From assembly GCF_002744755.1 (NCBI RefSeq), contig NZ_KZ319302.1:1-52955 (forward strand): a stretch of DNA of 52,955 nucleotides, given 5' to 3'. The translations under genes and the position numbers were made by a program. Under the pieces are notes generated by a model, which ran no database searches, had not been told where the DNA came from, and worked only from the letters and a program-made list of their open reading frames with translations. Shown here piece after piece: positions 1 to 7,999 of this stretch. This stretch comes from Leeuwenhoekiella nanhaiensis. GTDB taxonomy: Bacteria; Bacteroidota; Bacteroidia; Flavobacteriales; Flavobacteriaceae. How positions within the stretch are numbered: the stretch's first letter is position 1; each line of letters starts with the position of its first letter.

Positions 1-35
1 TAAGTGGTCAACCTATATCAGGGACGTACACTGTG

Positions 36-159
36 AAATTCTGAATTCTGAATTCTGAATTCTTAATTCATAACTGATTAGTGGGTTATTGGGTTATTGG
101 GTTATTAAAAAAATAAAAAAAGTTATACTCCTAATTCTGCATTCTGAATTCCCAATTGA
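36..159. repeat. Degenerate short tandem repeats (7-mer and 8-mer)
   Basis: Positions 36-70 hold five tandem copies of a seven-base unit, GAATTCT, three of them perfect (43-63). Positions 83-106 hold three perfect copies of the octamer GGGTTATT. Positions 132-159 again split into four degenerate heptamers related to GAATTCT. There is no convincing gene in bases 1-227, and the repeats are the only structure I see there. The same seven-base periodicity with different unit sequences recurs at four other intergenic sites in the window. Confidence 0.8.
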
Positions 160-227
160 AGAACATTTGCGCTTTCGGGCTTGATTTCTTATTTTGAAGG
201 TACTACTAATCAAAAAATTAAAGTCCA

Positions 228-407
228 ATGGGAAAAGGAGATCAAAAAACCAAACGCGGAAAAATACACCGGGGCACTTACGGTAAGCTAAGACCAAAAA
301 AGGGAAAGAAGAATCCGGCGACTACTGCTGATGTTCCTACGAAACAAACGGCTACCAAAACAAAAGAGGCCGGCAAAGCGACCTCAGATAAAAGTTTAGC
401 AGATTAA
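228..407 (+). CDS. 30S ribosomal protein Thx family
   Basis: A 59-residue, very basic protein beginning [20 protein letters not shown] and followed by RPKKGKK. This N-terminal pattern is that of the Thx (THX/bTHX) small ribosomal proteins found as a small separate gene in Bacteroidota. Thx lies in a cavity at the top of the 30S head and stabilises the rRNA there. The second half (Ala/Thr/Lys rich, ending SDKSLAD) looks like a low-complexity tail. The start is the only ATG in frame, and the protein is short enough to be missed by length cut-offs. It converges on yaaA with a 12-base gap. Family assignment is from the N-terminal motif; no in-window neighbour supports it. Confidence 0.8.
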   Translation: MGKGDQKTKRGKIHRGTYGKLRPKKGKKNPATTADVPTKQTATKTKEAGKATSDKSLAD

Positions 408-419
408 AAGCCCTAAATC

Positions 420-1184
420 TTAACGAACAAAAACAAGTTCGTTTTTATCTAGATCAGAGTACTGCTCGCTAAAGCCGTACCCGTCATAATCAAAGCCCTT
501 CAGGTCTTCTATGGTTTGCACATCCTTATCTATAATGTAGCGAACCATAGAGCCACGGGCTTTTTTCGCGTAAAAGGAAATGATTTTGAGCTTTCCGTTT
601 TTATAGTCTTTAAAAACCGGAGTAATCACCGGCACTTTAAGTTTTTCAGGCTTAACCGATTTAAAATATTCCTGACTCGCGAGATTCAAAAACAGCTCAT
701 CGTCTTTAAGTTCTTTGTTTAAAGCATCCGTGATTTTTTCGCCCCAAAACTCGTACAGGTCTTCGGTTCGACCGCTTTTCAATTTCGTGCCCATTTCGAG
801 ACGATAAGGCTGTATCAGGTCCAGCGGTTTCAACACACCGTAAAGTCCGCTGAGAATGCGTAGCGTATCCTGAAGTTTATCCAGCTTTTCGGTTGGAATG
901 GTGTAGGCATCAAGACCAGTGTACACATCCCCATCAAAAGCATAAACCGCCGGGCGTGCATTGTCTTTGGTAAACGGGGTATTAAACTCTTTATAACGCT
1001 GGTAGTTAAGATCAGCCAGCTTGTCGCTGATGCTCATGAGCTCTGAAATCTCGGCTTTAGTCTTGCGCTCTAATTTTTTATTCAGGGTTTCGGCCTCTTC
1101 GAGAAACTGAGGCTGCGTCGCCCGTGTGGTGGGCAATTTGTCTTCGTAATTCAGTGATTTTGCCGGGGAAACAACTGCTTTCAT
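420..1184 (-). CDS. yaaA: Peroxide stress protein YaaA (UPF0246/DUF328)
   Basis: 254 residues, the usual family length. The N-terminus [14 protein letters not shown] and the internal [23 protein letters not shown] block are hallmark YaaA sequences, as is [14 protein letters not shown] near the C-terminus. YaaA lowers intracellular free iron and limits Fenton damage during peroxide stress in E. coli. The start is the ATG at 1184: a frame extension further upstream adds eleven residues unlike the family, and a TATTTTTG promoter element sits 16 bases upstream of this ATG. It converges with the Thx gene. Confidence 0.93.
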   Translation of the reverse strand: MKAVVSPAKSLNYEDKLPTTRATQPQFLEEAETLNKKLERKTKAEISELMSISDKLADLNYQRYKEFNTPFTKDNARPAVYAFDGDVYTGLDAYTIPTEKLDKLQDTLRILSGLYGVLKPLDLIQPYRLEMGTKLKSGRTEDLYEFWGEKITDALNKELKDDELFLNLASQEYFKSVKPEKLKVPVITPVFKDYKNGKLKIISFYAKKARGSMVRYIIDKDVQTIEDLKGFDYDGYGFSEQYSDLDKNELVFVR

Positions 1185-1200
1185 ATCTAACTCTTTTGAC

Positions 1201-1208
1201 CAAAAATA
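1201..1208 (-). promoter_or_regulatory. -7 promoter element (TAnnTTTG) for yaaA
   Basis: Reading the minus strand, TATTTTTG matches the Bacteroidota -7 consensus TAnnTTTG and ends 16 bases before the yaaA ATG. I do not see a TTG -33 box at 17-23 bases upstream. Confidence 0.5.
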
Positions 1209-1274
1209 AGCATTCACAAAAAGCTATCGAACGGCTTTTGATAAGTTTTGGCAATTGGGGGATAGATGTGTGAC

Positions 1275-1351
1275 GTTAGATTTGAGATTTGAGATATGAG
1301 ACTTTAGAAGTAAGACTAAAGAATAGAGAGCAGAGAACAAAGAAGTTACTC
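1275..1351. repeat. Degenerate heptamer array, unit like TTGAGAT
   Basis: This intergenic stretch splits into eleven consecutive seven-base units (gttagat, ttgagat, ttgagat, atgagac, tttagaa, gtaagac, taaagaa, tagagag, cagagaa, caaagaa, gttactc). Most keep AGA at the same position of the unit. A related array lies at 1695-1750 on the other side of the next gene. Confidence 0.75.
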
Positions 1352-1380
1352 ATTTATCCTGCATCTTTCAGAAATTGAAC

Positions 1381-1665
1381 TTAAGACAGGAAGAGGTAAT
1401 AAAATAGTACTACTAAAACTATAGAAAGGAGAACAAGATAAAACTCCTTTAGGAGCTGCTTTTGAGCCTTCTTCTTGATTTCAACTTTCAGCTCTGCCAG
1501 CTTAGTCGGATCGATAGGCTCTTTTGTAGATGGTTTGGGCTGCCCGGAATTTTTCAGCGAATTTTGTAAAAGCTTTTCTTCCCGGCGCTCCAGTTTTTTG
1601 CGACGTAATTCTTTAAACCTTTGGTTATGCGCACTAAACCTTCCAGATGTTCCATCTACAGGCAT
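1381..1665 (-). CDS. Hypothetical protein with C-terminal membrane anchor
   Basis: 94 residues. Residues 1-75 are highly charged (Lys/Arg/Glu rich, many in helix-like runs) and residues 76-93 form one hydrophobic segment, so the protein would be tail-anchored with its charged part in the cytoplasm. I do not recognise a family. It stands alone between two heptamer repeat arrays. The reading frame is clean from ATG to stop, and the composition (charged domain plus one membrane helix) looks protein-like rather than accidental. I infer a real small gene but give no function. Confidence 0.6.
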   Translation of the reverse strand: MPVDGTSGRFSAHNQRFKELRRKKLERREEKLLQNSLKNSGQPKPSTKEPIDPTKLAELKVEIKKKAQKQLLKEFYLVLLSIVLVVLFYYLFLS

Positions 1666-1694
1666 ATTTCATAATCTTTAAATAACCTCGTCGG

Positions 1695-1750
1695 GAGATT
1701 TGAGACTTGAGATGTAAGACTAAAGAACAAAGCGAAGAGCGTAAAGTCCT
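1695..1750. repeat. Degenerate heptamer array, unit like GAGATTT
   Basis: Consecutive seven-base units gagattt, gagactt, gagatgt, aagacta, aagaaca, aagcgaa, gagcgta, aagtcct, most starting with (G/A)AG. It shares words with the array at 1275-1351. A run of AAT triplets follows at about 1786-1806. Confidence 0.7.
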
Positions 1751-1818
1751 TAAAAACTAAAATTTAACTCCAACCCGAGTTCCAATAAATAATAATAATA
1801 ATAATAGCAATAAACCGG

Positions 1819-2514
1819 CTAACCCACCAAACTCTTACGCACATCACTCTCTATCAAACCATCCCGCAAGCGGATTACCCGGTGCGCATGTTCGGCGATG
1901 TCTTCTTCGTGAGTAACGAGAATAACCGTATTTCCTGCTGCGTGAATGGCGTCAAACAAGCTCATGATCTCTACGGAGGTTTTGGAATCCAGGTTACCGG
2001 TGGGCTCATCTGCCAGGATAATCGACGGTTTATTGACCAAGGCCCGGCCTACGGCAACCCGTTGACGCTGACCTCCGGAGAGTTGGTTAGGCTTGTGATC
2101 CATACGATCTGCCAGGCCTACATCGGCTAAAACCTCTTTTGCCCGCTCGTGACGCTCCGTTTTTGAATAGCCTGCATAGACCATAGGCAGCGCGACATTA
2201 TCCAAAGCCGTAGTACGCGGCAGCAGATTAAAGGTTTGAAACACAAAGCCAATTTCTTTGTTACGCACCTCAGCGAGTTCATCATCGGTCATCGAACTCA
2301 CATCCCGATTGTTGAGCACATATCTGCCGGAAGTAGGCGTGTCCAAACAACCCAACAGATTCATCAATGTAGATTTCCCCGATCCTGACGGCCCCATTAT
2401 CGCAACGTACTCTCCTTTTTCGATTTGAAGATCAATACCTTTAAGTACGTGAACAATTTCGTTTCCTAAAGGAAAGTCCCGCTTAATGTTTGTAATGTCG
2501 ATAAGGCTGCTCAT
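1819..2514 (-). CDS. ABC transporter ATP-binding protein, LolD/MacB type
   Basis: 231 residues, a complete nucleotide-binding domain: Walker [10 protein letters not shown] (41-49), Q-loop Gln93, signature LSGGQ (145-149), Walker B IILADE (165-170) and H-loop His202. The spacing and the sequence [11 protein letters not shown] are typical of the MacB/LolD (3.A.1.122/125) group, which powers lipoprotein release or peptide and antibiotic export with a FtsX-like permease. No permease gene adjoins it here, so it either works with a partner encoded elsewhere or is a stand-alone member. The substrate cannot be told from sequence. Confidence 0.88.
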   Translation of the reverse strand: MSSLIDITNIKRDFPLGNEIVHVLKGIDLQIEKGEYVAIMGPSGSGKSTLMNLLGCLDTPTSGRYVLNNRDVSSMTDDELAEVRNKEIGFVFQTFNLLPRTTALDNVALPMVYAGYSKTERHERAKEVLADVGLADRMDHKPNQLSGGQRQRVAVGRALVNKPSIILADEPTGNLDSKTSVEIMSLFDAIHAAGNTVILVTHEEDIAEHAHRVIRLRDGLIESDVRKSLVG

Positions 2515-2583
2515 AAAATAGAACGTATTAAAAATTGCTGGTACGGCATATATGTAGCAAGATAACCGATTGAGTTACAAAAT

Positions 2584-3354
2584 TTACAAGCGAATCTTAA
2601 AATGTTCTTTAGCCTGCTCTGCTCTGAAAAACACAAACCCCAGCCAGAAACAATCTACCGTCACCCGAACTTTGGGATGTTGTTTAATATGTTCCCAGGC
2701 TTCGGTCATTCCTTCAGACCAATAGATATCATCAAAAATCCAGATGCTATCGTTGTGCGCGGTAGGCAGTAATGCTTCGAAATAGGCCAGCGTCGCTTCT
2801 TTACTGTGATTGCCGTCAAAGTAAATCAGATCGAAATTCCTGTTTTTTTGGTGCTTGATTGTCTCAGCAAAATCTCCGGTCAGGATTTCAACAGCATCAA
2901 TTTTCCCTGTGCTTAAGGCTTTCCGGGCCACATCTGCAGTTTGCAGACAGCCTTCAAGGGAAGTTACCTTTCCGTTTTTGGGTAATGCCAAAGCTGAAGT
3001 CGCCAAACCCAGTGAAGTACCCAACTCGAGAATTGTTTTGGGTTTGAAATACGACACCACCCTGTACAGCAACTTCATACGTTTTAAAGTAGCCCCGGCG
3101 TGTTTGGCAATATCCTTTACTGCCCGGGTATTGCTTTTAAAGACCCGGGAACCGGCGCCAAAATCGGTTACCTCGATTACTTCTGAAGTGCTCAGCAAAT
3201 CCCGGCGGTACTGCTTCAGCTTTTGATAGTAATCTTTTGACTTACGGTCGTACAAACATTGAGTCACAAAAGCATAAACAAAAGGCGAATGCACCCCATG
3301 CTGGTTGGTCGCCTTCCGCAGAAATTTTAAATATGCTTTAGGGATGTACCACAT
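2584..3354 (-). CDS. Class I SAM-dependent O-methyltransferase-like protein
   Basis: 256 residues starting MWYIPKAYLKF. The Rossmann SAM-binding motif is ILELGTSLGLATSALAL, followed by VTSLEGC (acidic end of strand 2) and FDLIYFDGNHSKEATLAYFE, the arrangement of the Methyltransf_24/O-methyltransferase group. The frame stays open for 80 codons upstream, but that part is only translated heptamer repeat and overlaps the ABC-F gene, so I take the ATG at 3354 directly after the repeat. The substrate is unknown. There is no recognisable promoter element between the gene and the repeat array, so expression may depend on the repeat region or on read-through from the ABC-F gene. Confidence 0.8.
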   Translation of the reverse strand: MWYIPKAYLKFLRKATNQHGVHSPFVYAFVTQCLYDRKSKDYYQKLKQYRRDLLSTSEVIEVTDFGAGSRVFKSNTRAVKDIAKHAGATLKRMKLLYRVVSYFKPKTILELGTSLGLATSALALPKNGKVTSLEGCLQTADVARKALSTGKIDAVEILTGDFAETIKHQKNRNFDLIYFDGNHSKEATLAYFEALLPTAHNDSIWIFDDIYWSEGMTEAWEHIKQHPKVRVTVDCFWLGFVFFRAEQAKEHFKIRL

Positions 3355-3360
3355 GCGCTG

Positions 3361-3470
3361 TTCTCTGTTCTCTGTTCTCTGTTCTCTGTTCTCTGTTCTC
3401 TGTTCTCTGTTCTCTGTTCTCTGTTCTCTAAAGAAATATTTCGTATTTCGTATTTCGTATTTCGTATTTC
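3361..3470. repeat. Two heptamer tandem arrays (TTCTCTG)10 and (ATTTCGT)4.7
   Basis: 3361-3430 is nine perfect copies of TTCTCTG plus a tenth with one changed base. 3438-3470 is four perfect copies of ATTTCGT and a partial fifth. The segment beyond (about 3485-3540) is also roughly seven-periodic around CGTTGAA. The arrays begin six bases upstream of the methyltransferase ATG. Near-perfect copies suggest recent expansion and probable length variability. Confidence 0.93.
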
Positions 3471-3541
3471 TAAGCTCTAAATAAGGTTGAAGCGTTGAAA
3501 CGTTGAATCGTAAAGAATACTTTTTACTTACTACTTTCCTT

Positions 3542-5425
3542 TCACCCTTCCATCTTAGCACCCAGTTCAAACCAGCGCTCGGTAAACTCGTCAATTTTAT
3601 CCTGAATTCCCTGCAACTCGATGGATCGCTTGTTGATTTCGTCGCCAGACAAATCGGGATTTAGAAATTCGGCTTCTTTAGCCACTTTTTCCTTTTCCAG
3701 TTTGGCGATGTCGCGCTCCAGACGGTTGTACTCCTTTTGCTCGTTATAGGAAAGGGTATTGTTCTGGGTTTTCCAATTGTCTTTGTTGGTTTCTTTAGCT
3801 GCTTCCGGTTTCTTTTCTTCTTCCTGAACCACCGCCGGTCCCGAATCGTAAGCCCTGAAATCAGAATAGTTACCCGGGAAGTCTTCTACTTCGCCCTGCC
3901 CTCTAAAAACAAAAAGGTGATCTACAATTTTATCCATAAAGTAGCGGTCGTGAGACACTACAAGCAAACAGCCGGGAAAGTCGAGCAAAAAGCTCTCCAA
4001 CACATTAAGCGTTACGATATCCAAATCGTTCGTGGGCTCATCGAGAATCAAAAAGTTGGGATTCTGAATCAAAACGGTACAGAGGTACAACCGCTTACGC
4101 TCTCCTCCGCTCAGTTTTTCAACAAAATCGTATTGCTTTTTACGATCGAATAAAAAGCGCTCCAACAACTGCCCGGCAGAAATCTGTCTGCCTTTTTTAA
4201 GCGGAATGTACTCCCCAAATTCTTTAATAACTTCAATTACTTTTTGCCCCGGTTTGATCTCGATCCCCTTCTGGGTGTAATAGCCAAACTGAATGGTTTC
4301 GCCAATCACAATCTTACCCCCATCGGGTTGCATTTGCCCGGTAAGAATATTTAAGAAGGTAGATTTTCCGGTTCCGTTTTTACCAATGATCCCAATGCGT
4401 TCGCCACGCTGAAAGTTGTAGTCAAACTTGTCGAGGATTACCCGGTCTTTAAAGGATTTTGAGACTTTGTGCAGCTCTACAATCTTGCTACCCAAACGCT
4501 CCATATTGAGTTCGAGTTGTACCTCGTGATCGTTACGGCGTTTGGAAGCACGATCTTTGATTTCGGCAAAATCGTCTATTCGTGATTTTGATTTGGTCGT
4601 ACGCGCCTTGGGCTGACGGCGCATCCACTCGAGTTCCTTTTTAAAAAGCTGCTTGGCTTTTCCGGTTTCGGTTTCCTCATTGGCGATACGCGCATCCCGT
4701 TTTTCGAGGTAATAGGCGTAATTGCCTTTGTAGCTGTACAGCTGCCCTTCATCAAGCTCGATGATTTCATTACACACGCGTTCCAGAAAATAGCGGTCGT
4801 GCGTAACCATAAAAAGGGTAAAGTTTTCTTTGGCGAAAAAAGCTTCGAGCCACTCAATCATTTCCAAATCGAGGTGGTTGGTAGGCTCATCTAGAATCAG
4901 CAAATCGGGTTTGCTGAGCAGCATATTGGCCAGAGCCAGACGTTTCTTTTGACCACCGCTTAGTTTTTCAACTTTCCGGCTCAGATCGTCTAGCTTCAAC
5001 TGAAATAAAATCTGCGTGTATTGGGTCTCAAAATCCCAGGCCTGATGCGCTTCCATCTGATCAAAAGCTTTTTGATAGGCTTCCGAATCTTCCATATTTT
5101 GAAGCGCGTGCTCGTAGGCCGAAATCACTTTCAGGATTTCATTATCGCTATCTAAAATGGTTTCTTCCACCGTAAGATTGGGATCCAGATTAGGCTCCTG
5201 TGGTAAAAAGGCCACCTTGATGCCCTTACGGAAAATCACCTGACCACTATCGGGGTTTTCGGCACCTGCCAAAATATCAAGCATAGAGGTTTTTCCGGTC
5301 CCGTTTTTGGCGACCAGGCCTATTTTTTGGCCTTCATTAATACCAAAAGACAAATCTTTAAACAGAACCCTTTCGCCGAAGGCTTTAGAAATAGATTCTA
5401 CCGAAACATAATTGATTGCGCTCAT
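3542..5425 (-). CDS. ABC-F family ATPase, Uup-like
   Basis: 627 residues with two ABC domains and no membrane segments. Domain 1 has KNGTGKT near residue 40, LSGGQ and LLILDEPTNHLD; domain 2 has GKNGTGKST, LSGGE and FLILDEPTNDLD. The C-terminal 85 residues are a charged coiled coil (ABC_tran_CTD), which distinguishes Uup from EttA and binds DNA or rRNA. ABC-F proteins act on ribosomes rather than membranes; Uup has been linked to ribosome quality and precise transposon excision. The first Walker A has Ala in place of the first Gly (AKNGTGKT). Downstream on the same strand is the methyltransferase, separated by heptamer repeats. Confidence 0.92.
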   Translation of the reverse strand: MSAINYVSVESISKAFGERVLFKDLSFGINEGQKIGLVAKNGTGKTSMLDILAGAENPDSGQVIFRKGIKVAFLPQEPNLDPNLTVEETILDSDNEILKVISAYEHALQNMEDSEAYQKAFDQMEAHQAWDFETQYTQILFQLKLDDLSRKVEKLSGGQKKRLALANMLLSKPDLLILDEPTNHLDLEMIEWLEAFFAKENFTLFMVTHDRYFLERVCNEIIELDEGQLYSYKGNYAYYLEKRDARIANEETETGKAKQLFKKELEWMRRQPKARTTKSKSRIDDFAEIKDRASKRRNDHEVQLELNMERLGSKIVELHKVSKSFKDRVILDKFDYNFQRGERIGIIGKNGTGKSTFLNILTGQMQPDGGKIVIGETIQFGYYTQKGIEIKPGQKVIEVIKEFGEYIPLKKGRQISAGQLLERFLFDRKKQYDFVEKLSGGERKRLYLCTVLIQNPNFLILDEPTNDLDIVTLNVLESFLLDFPGCLLVVSHDRYFMDKIVDHLFVFRGQGEVEDFPGNYSDFRAYDSGPAVVQEEEKKPEAAKETNKDNWKTQNNTLSYNEQKEYNRLERDIAKLEKEKVAKEAEFLNPDLSGDEINKRSIELQGIQDKIDEFTERWFELGAKMEG

Positions 5426-5560
5426 AGGCTGCGAATTTAGCTTATAAAAACGGGAATAACGTACCTCGCGTCAAGCCCACGAGGCATTTGTTGTGATGCG
5501 TTGAATGTTCTTAGACAAACCGCGATAGTTTCTTGCATTTAGCAACGCCAAAAAATTCAC

Positions 5561-5947
5561 TTATTTAGCCAGGATGTCGGCAATATTCGGTTTAAAATAG
5601 GAAGGGCCTTTAAGTACTTTGCCGTCTTCGCGGTAAATGGGTTTACCATCGGCACCCAGCTTACTCATATTGCTGCGCTGAATTTCATCAAAAACTTCCT
5701 CGATCTTATGCTGCATTCCGTGCTCGAGAATAGTTCCGCAAAGAATGTAAAGCATATCGCCCAGAGCATCTGCGACTTCAGTCAGATCGTTATTATTAGC
5801 GGCCTCCAGGTATTCTTCGTTTTCTTCGCGCATCAACTCAAACCGGAGTTGATTTTTGGCTTTGCCTAAATCTGCCGTGGGCTTTTCTTGGATACCTAAT
5901 CCAAATGCGGTGTGAAATTCGTGTACTGCTGCCAATCTTTTTTTCAT
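5561..5947 (-). CDS. MazG-like / phosphoribosyl-ATP pyrophosphohydrolase-fold protein
   Basis: 128 residues, all-alpha NTP pyrophosphohydrolase fold. The metal-binding pattern is visible: REENEEY (ExxE) and EVADALGDMLY (ExxD), with FHTAFG at the N-terminus and the conserved tail SNMSKLGADGKPIYREDGKVLKGP. The tail with IYREDGKVLKGPSY belongs to the HisE-like family annotated as nucleoside triphosphate pyrophosphohydrolase, which hydrolyses (d)NTPs to monophosphates and diphosphate. It is not part of a his operon here, so a house-cleaning role is more likely than histidine synthesis. Confidence 0.85.
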   Translation of the reverse strand: MKKRLAAVHEFHTAFGLGIQEKPTADLGKAKNQLRFELMREENEEYLEAANNNDLTEVADALGDMLYILCGTILEHGMQHKIEEVFDEIQRSNMSKLGADGKPIYREDGKVLKGPSYFKPNIADILAK

Positions 5948-6041
5948 TGTTTTGTTTTAAAGGTTGAAACTTTACCGTGTAAATAACCAAAAAACAGGTC
6001 TTTGTCAGATAAAGTACTATCGTTTTCTGTTTGTTATGGCT

Positions 6042-6049
6042 TAATTTTG
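6042..6049 (+). promoter_or_regulatory. -7 promoter element for the small membrane protein gene
   Basis: TAATTTTG, a full match to TAnnTTTG, ends 16 bases before the ATG at 6066. The divergent pyrophosphohydrolase starts at 5947. Confidence 0.45.
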
Positions 6050-6065
6050 CCCAAAAATACTCATA

Positions 6066-6254
6066 ATGTTTAGCACCGGTCAGATCATTTTTGCCATTCT
6101 GTTTTTTATAGCCTTCGTCATTTTTGTGAGTTTCAGTTATAAGAAAGACCGAAAGCTGCACCGCAAAGAATACAAAGGCAGTTTTTGGGTGTTAGTAGGT
6201 TTTATCGCATTTGTTTTGATTCTCTTCGGAATAAAACTCTACCTGAAAGAATAA
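6066..6254 (+). CDS. Small two-helix membrane protein
   Basis: 62 residues with hydrophobic segments at about 6-24 and 41-58 and a basic linker (SYKKDRKLHRKEYKG) between them, so both ends probably face the same side and the loop is cytoplasmic. No known domain. It has its own -7 element and the frame fills most of the gap between neighbours, so it is probably a real gene of unknown function. Confidence 0.65.
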   Translation: MFSTGQIIFAILFFIAFVIFVSFSYKKDRKLHRKEYKGSFWVLVGFIAFVLILFGIKLYLKE

Positions 6255-6332
6255 TTCTTACTTTGATATCGCCAATACTGTGTTATTCTAGACCAAAGTG
6301 TTAAATTAGCAGTATAACCTTCCCCCTTTATT

Positions 6333-7388
6333 ATGAAAATTCTAAAATACCTCTTCTTTTTACTGCTGATACTTTTTATCGCAGGCGCCATCTACTTTGC
6401 AACCAAAGACGGCACTTATGATATTTCAGAAAGTAAAGTGATTGAAGCTCCCTTGAGTCTCGTCTTTGATGAGGTAAATGACTACAAAACCTGGGAAGAA
6501 TGGGGGCCCTGGAAGCAGGAAGATCCCACAATGGTATTCAATTACCCTGAGAAAACGAGTGGCGAAGGTGCCAGTTATTCGTGGAATGGCAAAGAAGTTG
6601 ACGGATCTATGCGCACCACACAGGTAATCCCAAACCAGCGCATTGAGCAGCAAATCACTTTTATCACTCCCGCAGGTGAACGCGAGGCAGAAGTGTTTTG
6701 GCAATTTCAGGAGGTAGAAAAAGGAACCGAGGTCACCTGGGGAATACGCGGCGAGCACACCCTTACCGATAAAGCTTATTTTACGTTAACCGGTTATGAC
6801 TTTGATGGTGAAATGCGCAAAATGTATCAATTGGGTCTTGATAATCTGAATCAGGAAGTAGTTGAAGCTATGAAAGCGTATACCATTAAAGTAGATGGTC
6901 TTACGCAGTATAGCGGTGGCTTTTATATGTACACGACTACTTCAACAACTTTAGAAAACGTAACTGATAAAGTAAACGAATTGCTTCCTCAGGTACGAAG
7001 TTTTATGGAAGGTAATAACATCACCATCAGCGGCAAACCTCTTACGCTTTATAATGCGAGAGACACTTCAACAAACAGCGCAATCATCTCTGGCGGAATA
7101 CCTACAACCTCACGAATTGTTGTCCCTGAAGACAGTGCCATTTTATGTGGTTTTATGCCTTCGTACACCGTCATAAAAACCACGCTCACGGGCGACCTGA
7201 CTTATCTTAAAGAGGCCTGGAAGAAAACGGAAGACTACCTTTCGCAAACTGGCTACAATCAGGTAGAAGGATCAGCTATTTTTGAAGTTTATGTAAAAGG
7301 TGCTGAAGAAGATCCTAACCCGGCCACCTGGATTACCGAATTGTATATTCCGGTTCAAATAGCTGAGCCCGAGAATGAACTGTTATGA
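6333..7388 (+). CDS. Membrane-anchored SRPBCC (polyketide cyclase-like) protein with GyrI-like domain
   Basis: 351 residues. Residues 3-22 form one N-terminal membrane helix. Residues about 30-180 are an SRPBCC/START-type ligand-binding domain (VIEAPLSLVFDEVNDYKTWEEWGPW is its typical N-terminal strand and Trp-rich helix). Residues about 185-345 look like a GyrI-like/AraC effector-binding domain (long beta strands, ending WITELYIPVQ). Both domains bind small hydrophobic molecules; no catalytic residues are evident. The stop overlaps the crcB start by four bases (ATGA), implying translational coupling. Function is unknown. Confidence 0.78.
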   Translation: MKILKYLFFLLLILFIAGAIYFATKDGTYDISESKVIEAPLSLVFDEVNDYKTWEEWGPWKQEDPTMVFNYPEKTSGEGASYSWNGKEVDGSMRTTQVIPNQRIEQQITFITPAGEREAEVFWQFQEVEKGTEVTWGIRGEHTLTDKAYFTLTGYDFDGEMRKMYQLGLDNLNQEVVEAMKAYTIKVDGLTQYSGGFYMYTTTSTTLENVTDKVNELLPQVRSFMEGNNITISGKPLTLYNARDTSTNSAIISGGIPTTSRIVVPEDSAILCGFMPSYTVIKTTLTGDLTYLKEAWKKTEDYLSQTGYNQVEGSAIFEVYVKGAEEDPNPATWITELYIPVQIAEPENELL

Positions 7389-7756
7389 AGCAATTGCTCC
7401 TCGTTTTTTTAGGTGGAGGTGCCGGCAGTACCCTACGTTATGTACTGAGTCGCTGGCTTAACACCTCGCAAAACGGAATTCCTTACGGTACTTTTGCCGC
7501 TAATATCCTGGGGAGTCTTTTAATAGGTTTGATTCTGGGGTGGGCATTTAAAAACAACAGCCTCAGCGCTAACAGTACCTTACTCCTGGCTACCGGATTC
7601 TGTGGCGGCTTTACTACATTCTCAACTTTTGCTTACGAAAATCACCTGATGCTTAAAAGCGGGGACTTCATCACCTTTGCCATTTATACGCTGACCAGTT
7701 TGATTCTTGGTTTTGCTGCCGTCTTTGCAGGAATGTGGCTCACCAAAGCTTTCTGA
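7385..7756 (+). CDS. crcB: Fluoride-specific ion channel CrcB (Fluc)
   Basis: 123 residues with four predicted membrane helices. The family motifs are present: GGGAGSTLRYVLSRW at the N-terminus, GTFAANILGSLLIG (with the pore Asn) and TGFCGGFTTFSTFAYE, whose Phe/Thr/Ser residues line the Fluc pore. CrcB forms a dual-topology dimer in the inner membrane that exports fluoride. It overlaps the upstream SRPBCC gene by four bases. I looked for a fluoride riboswitch upstream of the pair and did not see its conserved blocks. Confidence 0.95.
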   Translation: MKQLLLVFLGGGAGSTLRYVLSRWLNTSQNGIPYGTFAANILGSLLIGLILGWAFKNNSLSANSTLLLATGFCGGFTTFSTFAYENHLMLKSGDFITFAIYTLTSLILGFAAVFAGMWLTKAF

Positions 7757-7799
7757 GAAAAAAATGAACCACTCAAGGCTTAAAATTCAATCTTTTGAT

Positions 7800-7975
7800 T
7801 AGCTTTGAATGTATAACGTAGCAGGTACTGCTGCCAAACTAAACTAAAATGACCATTTTCTTCACATCCTATCGTCAACTGAAGGTCTCTAAGACCCCGC
7901 CGGCTTTGTTGTGTTGATACTTAAACGTTTCTATATATCACTTCTAAAGTCTGGCCCATCGCCAGACTTTTTTTT
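7800..7975 (+). ncRNA. Candidate structured leader or small RNA ending in a terminator
   Basis: A TAGCTTTG -7 match at 7800-7807 is followed by about 165 bases with no ORF and then a perfect intrinsic terminator (7946-7975), 24 bases before the MFS gene. Inside are hairpins at 7820-7832 (AGCAG/CTGCT) and 7884-7896 (GGTC/GACC), with a possible closing stem 7873-7879 with 7913-7918. The layout fits either an attenuator or riboswitch leader of the MFS gene or an independent small RNA. No known riboswitch class was recognised. No -33 box is evident. Confidence 0.35.
7946..7975 (+). terminator. Intrinsic terminator upstream of the MFS gene
   Basis: Perfect 10-base-pair stem (AAAGTCTGGC with GCCAGACTTT), five-base loop, followed by a T run. 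It sits 190 bases after crcB and 24 bases before the next start codon. Confidence 0.88.
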
Positions 7976-7999
7976 ATTTCCAACAACCAAAACGAACCC

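Noticed and set aside
3361-3470. CRISPR-like repeats
   Set aside because: Heptamer units directly adjoin with no spacers; no CRISPR array or cas gene was seen anywhere in the window.
3355-3594. 80-codon N-terminal extension of the methyltransferase
   Set aside because: It is translated heptamer repeat plus the end of the ABC-F gene, with no protein-like sequence; the ATG at 3354 starts the family-like region. Kept only as a contingency-locus idea.
3737-4153. 138-codon frame on the plus strand inside the ABC-F gene
   Set aside because: Antisense shadow of the second ABC domain, no family resemblance.
7200-7400. Fluoride riboswitch for crcB
   Set aside because: crcB overlaps the upstream coding gene, and the conserved fluoride-aptamer blocks are not seen there or before the upstream gene.
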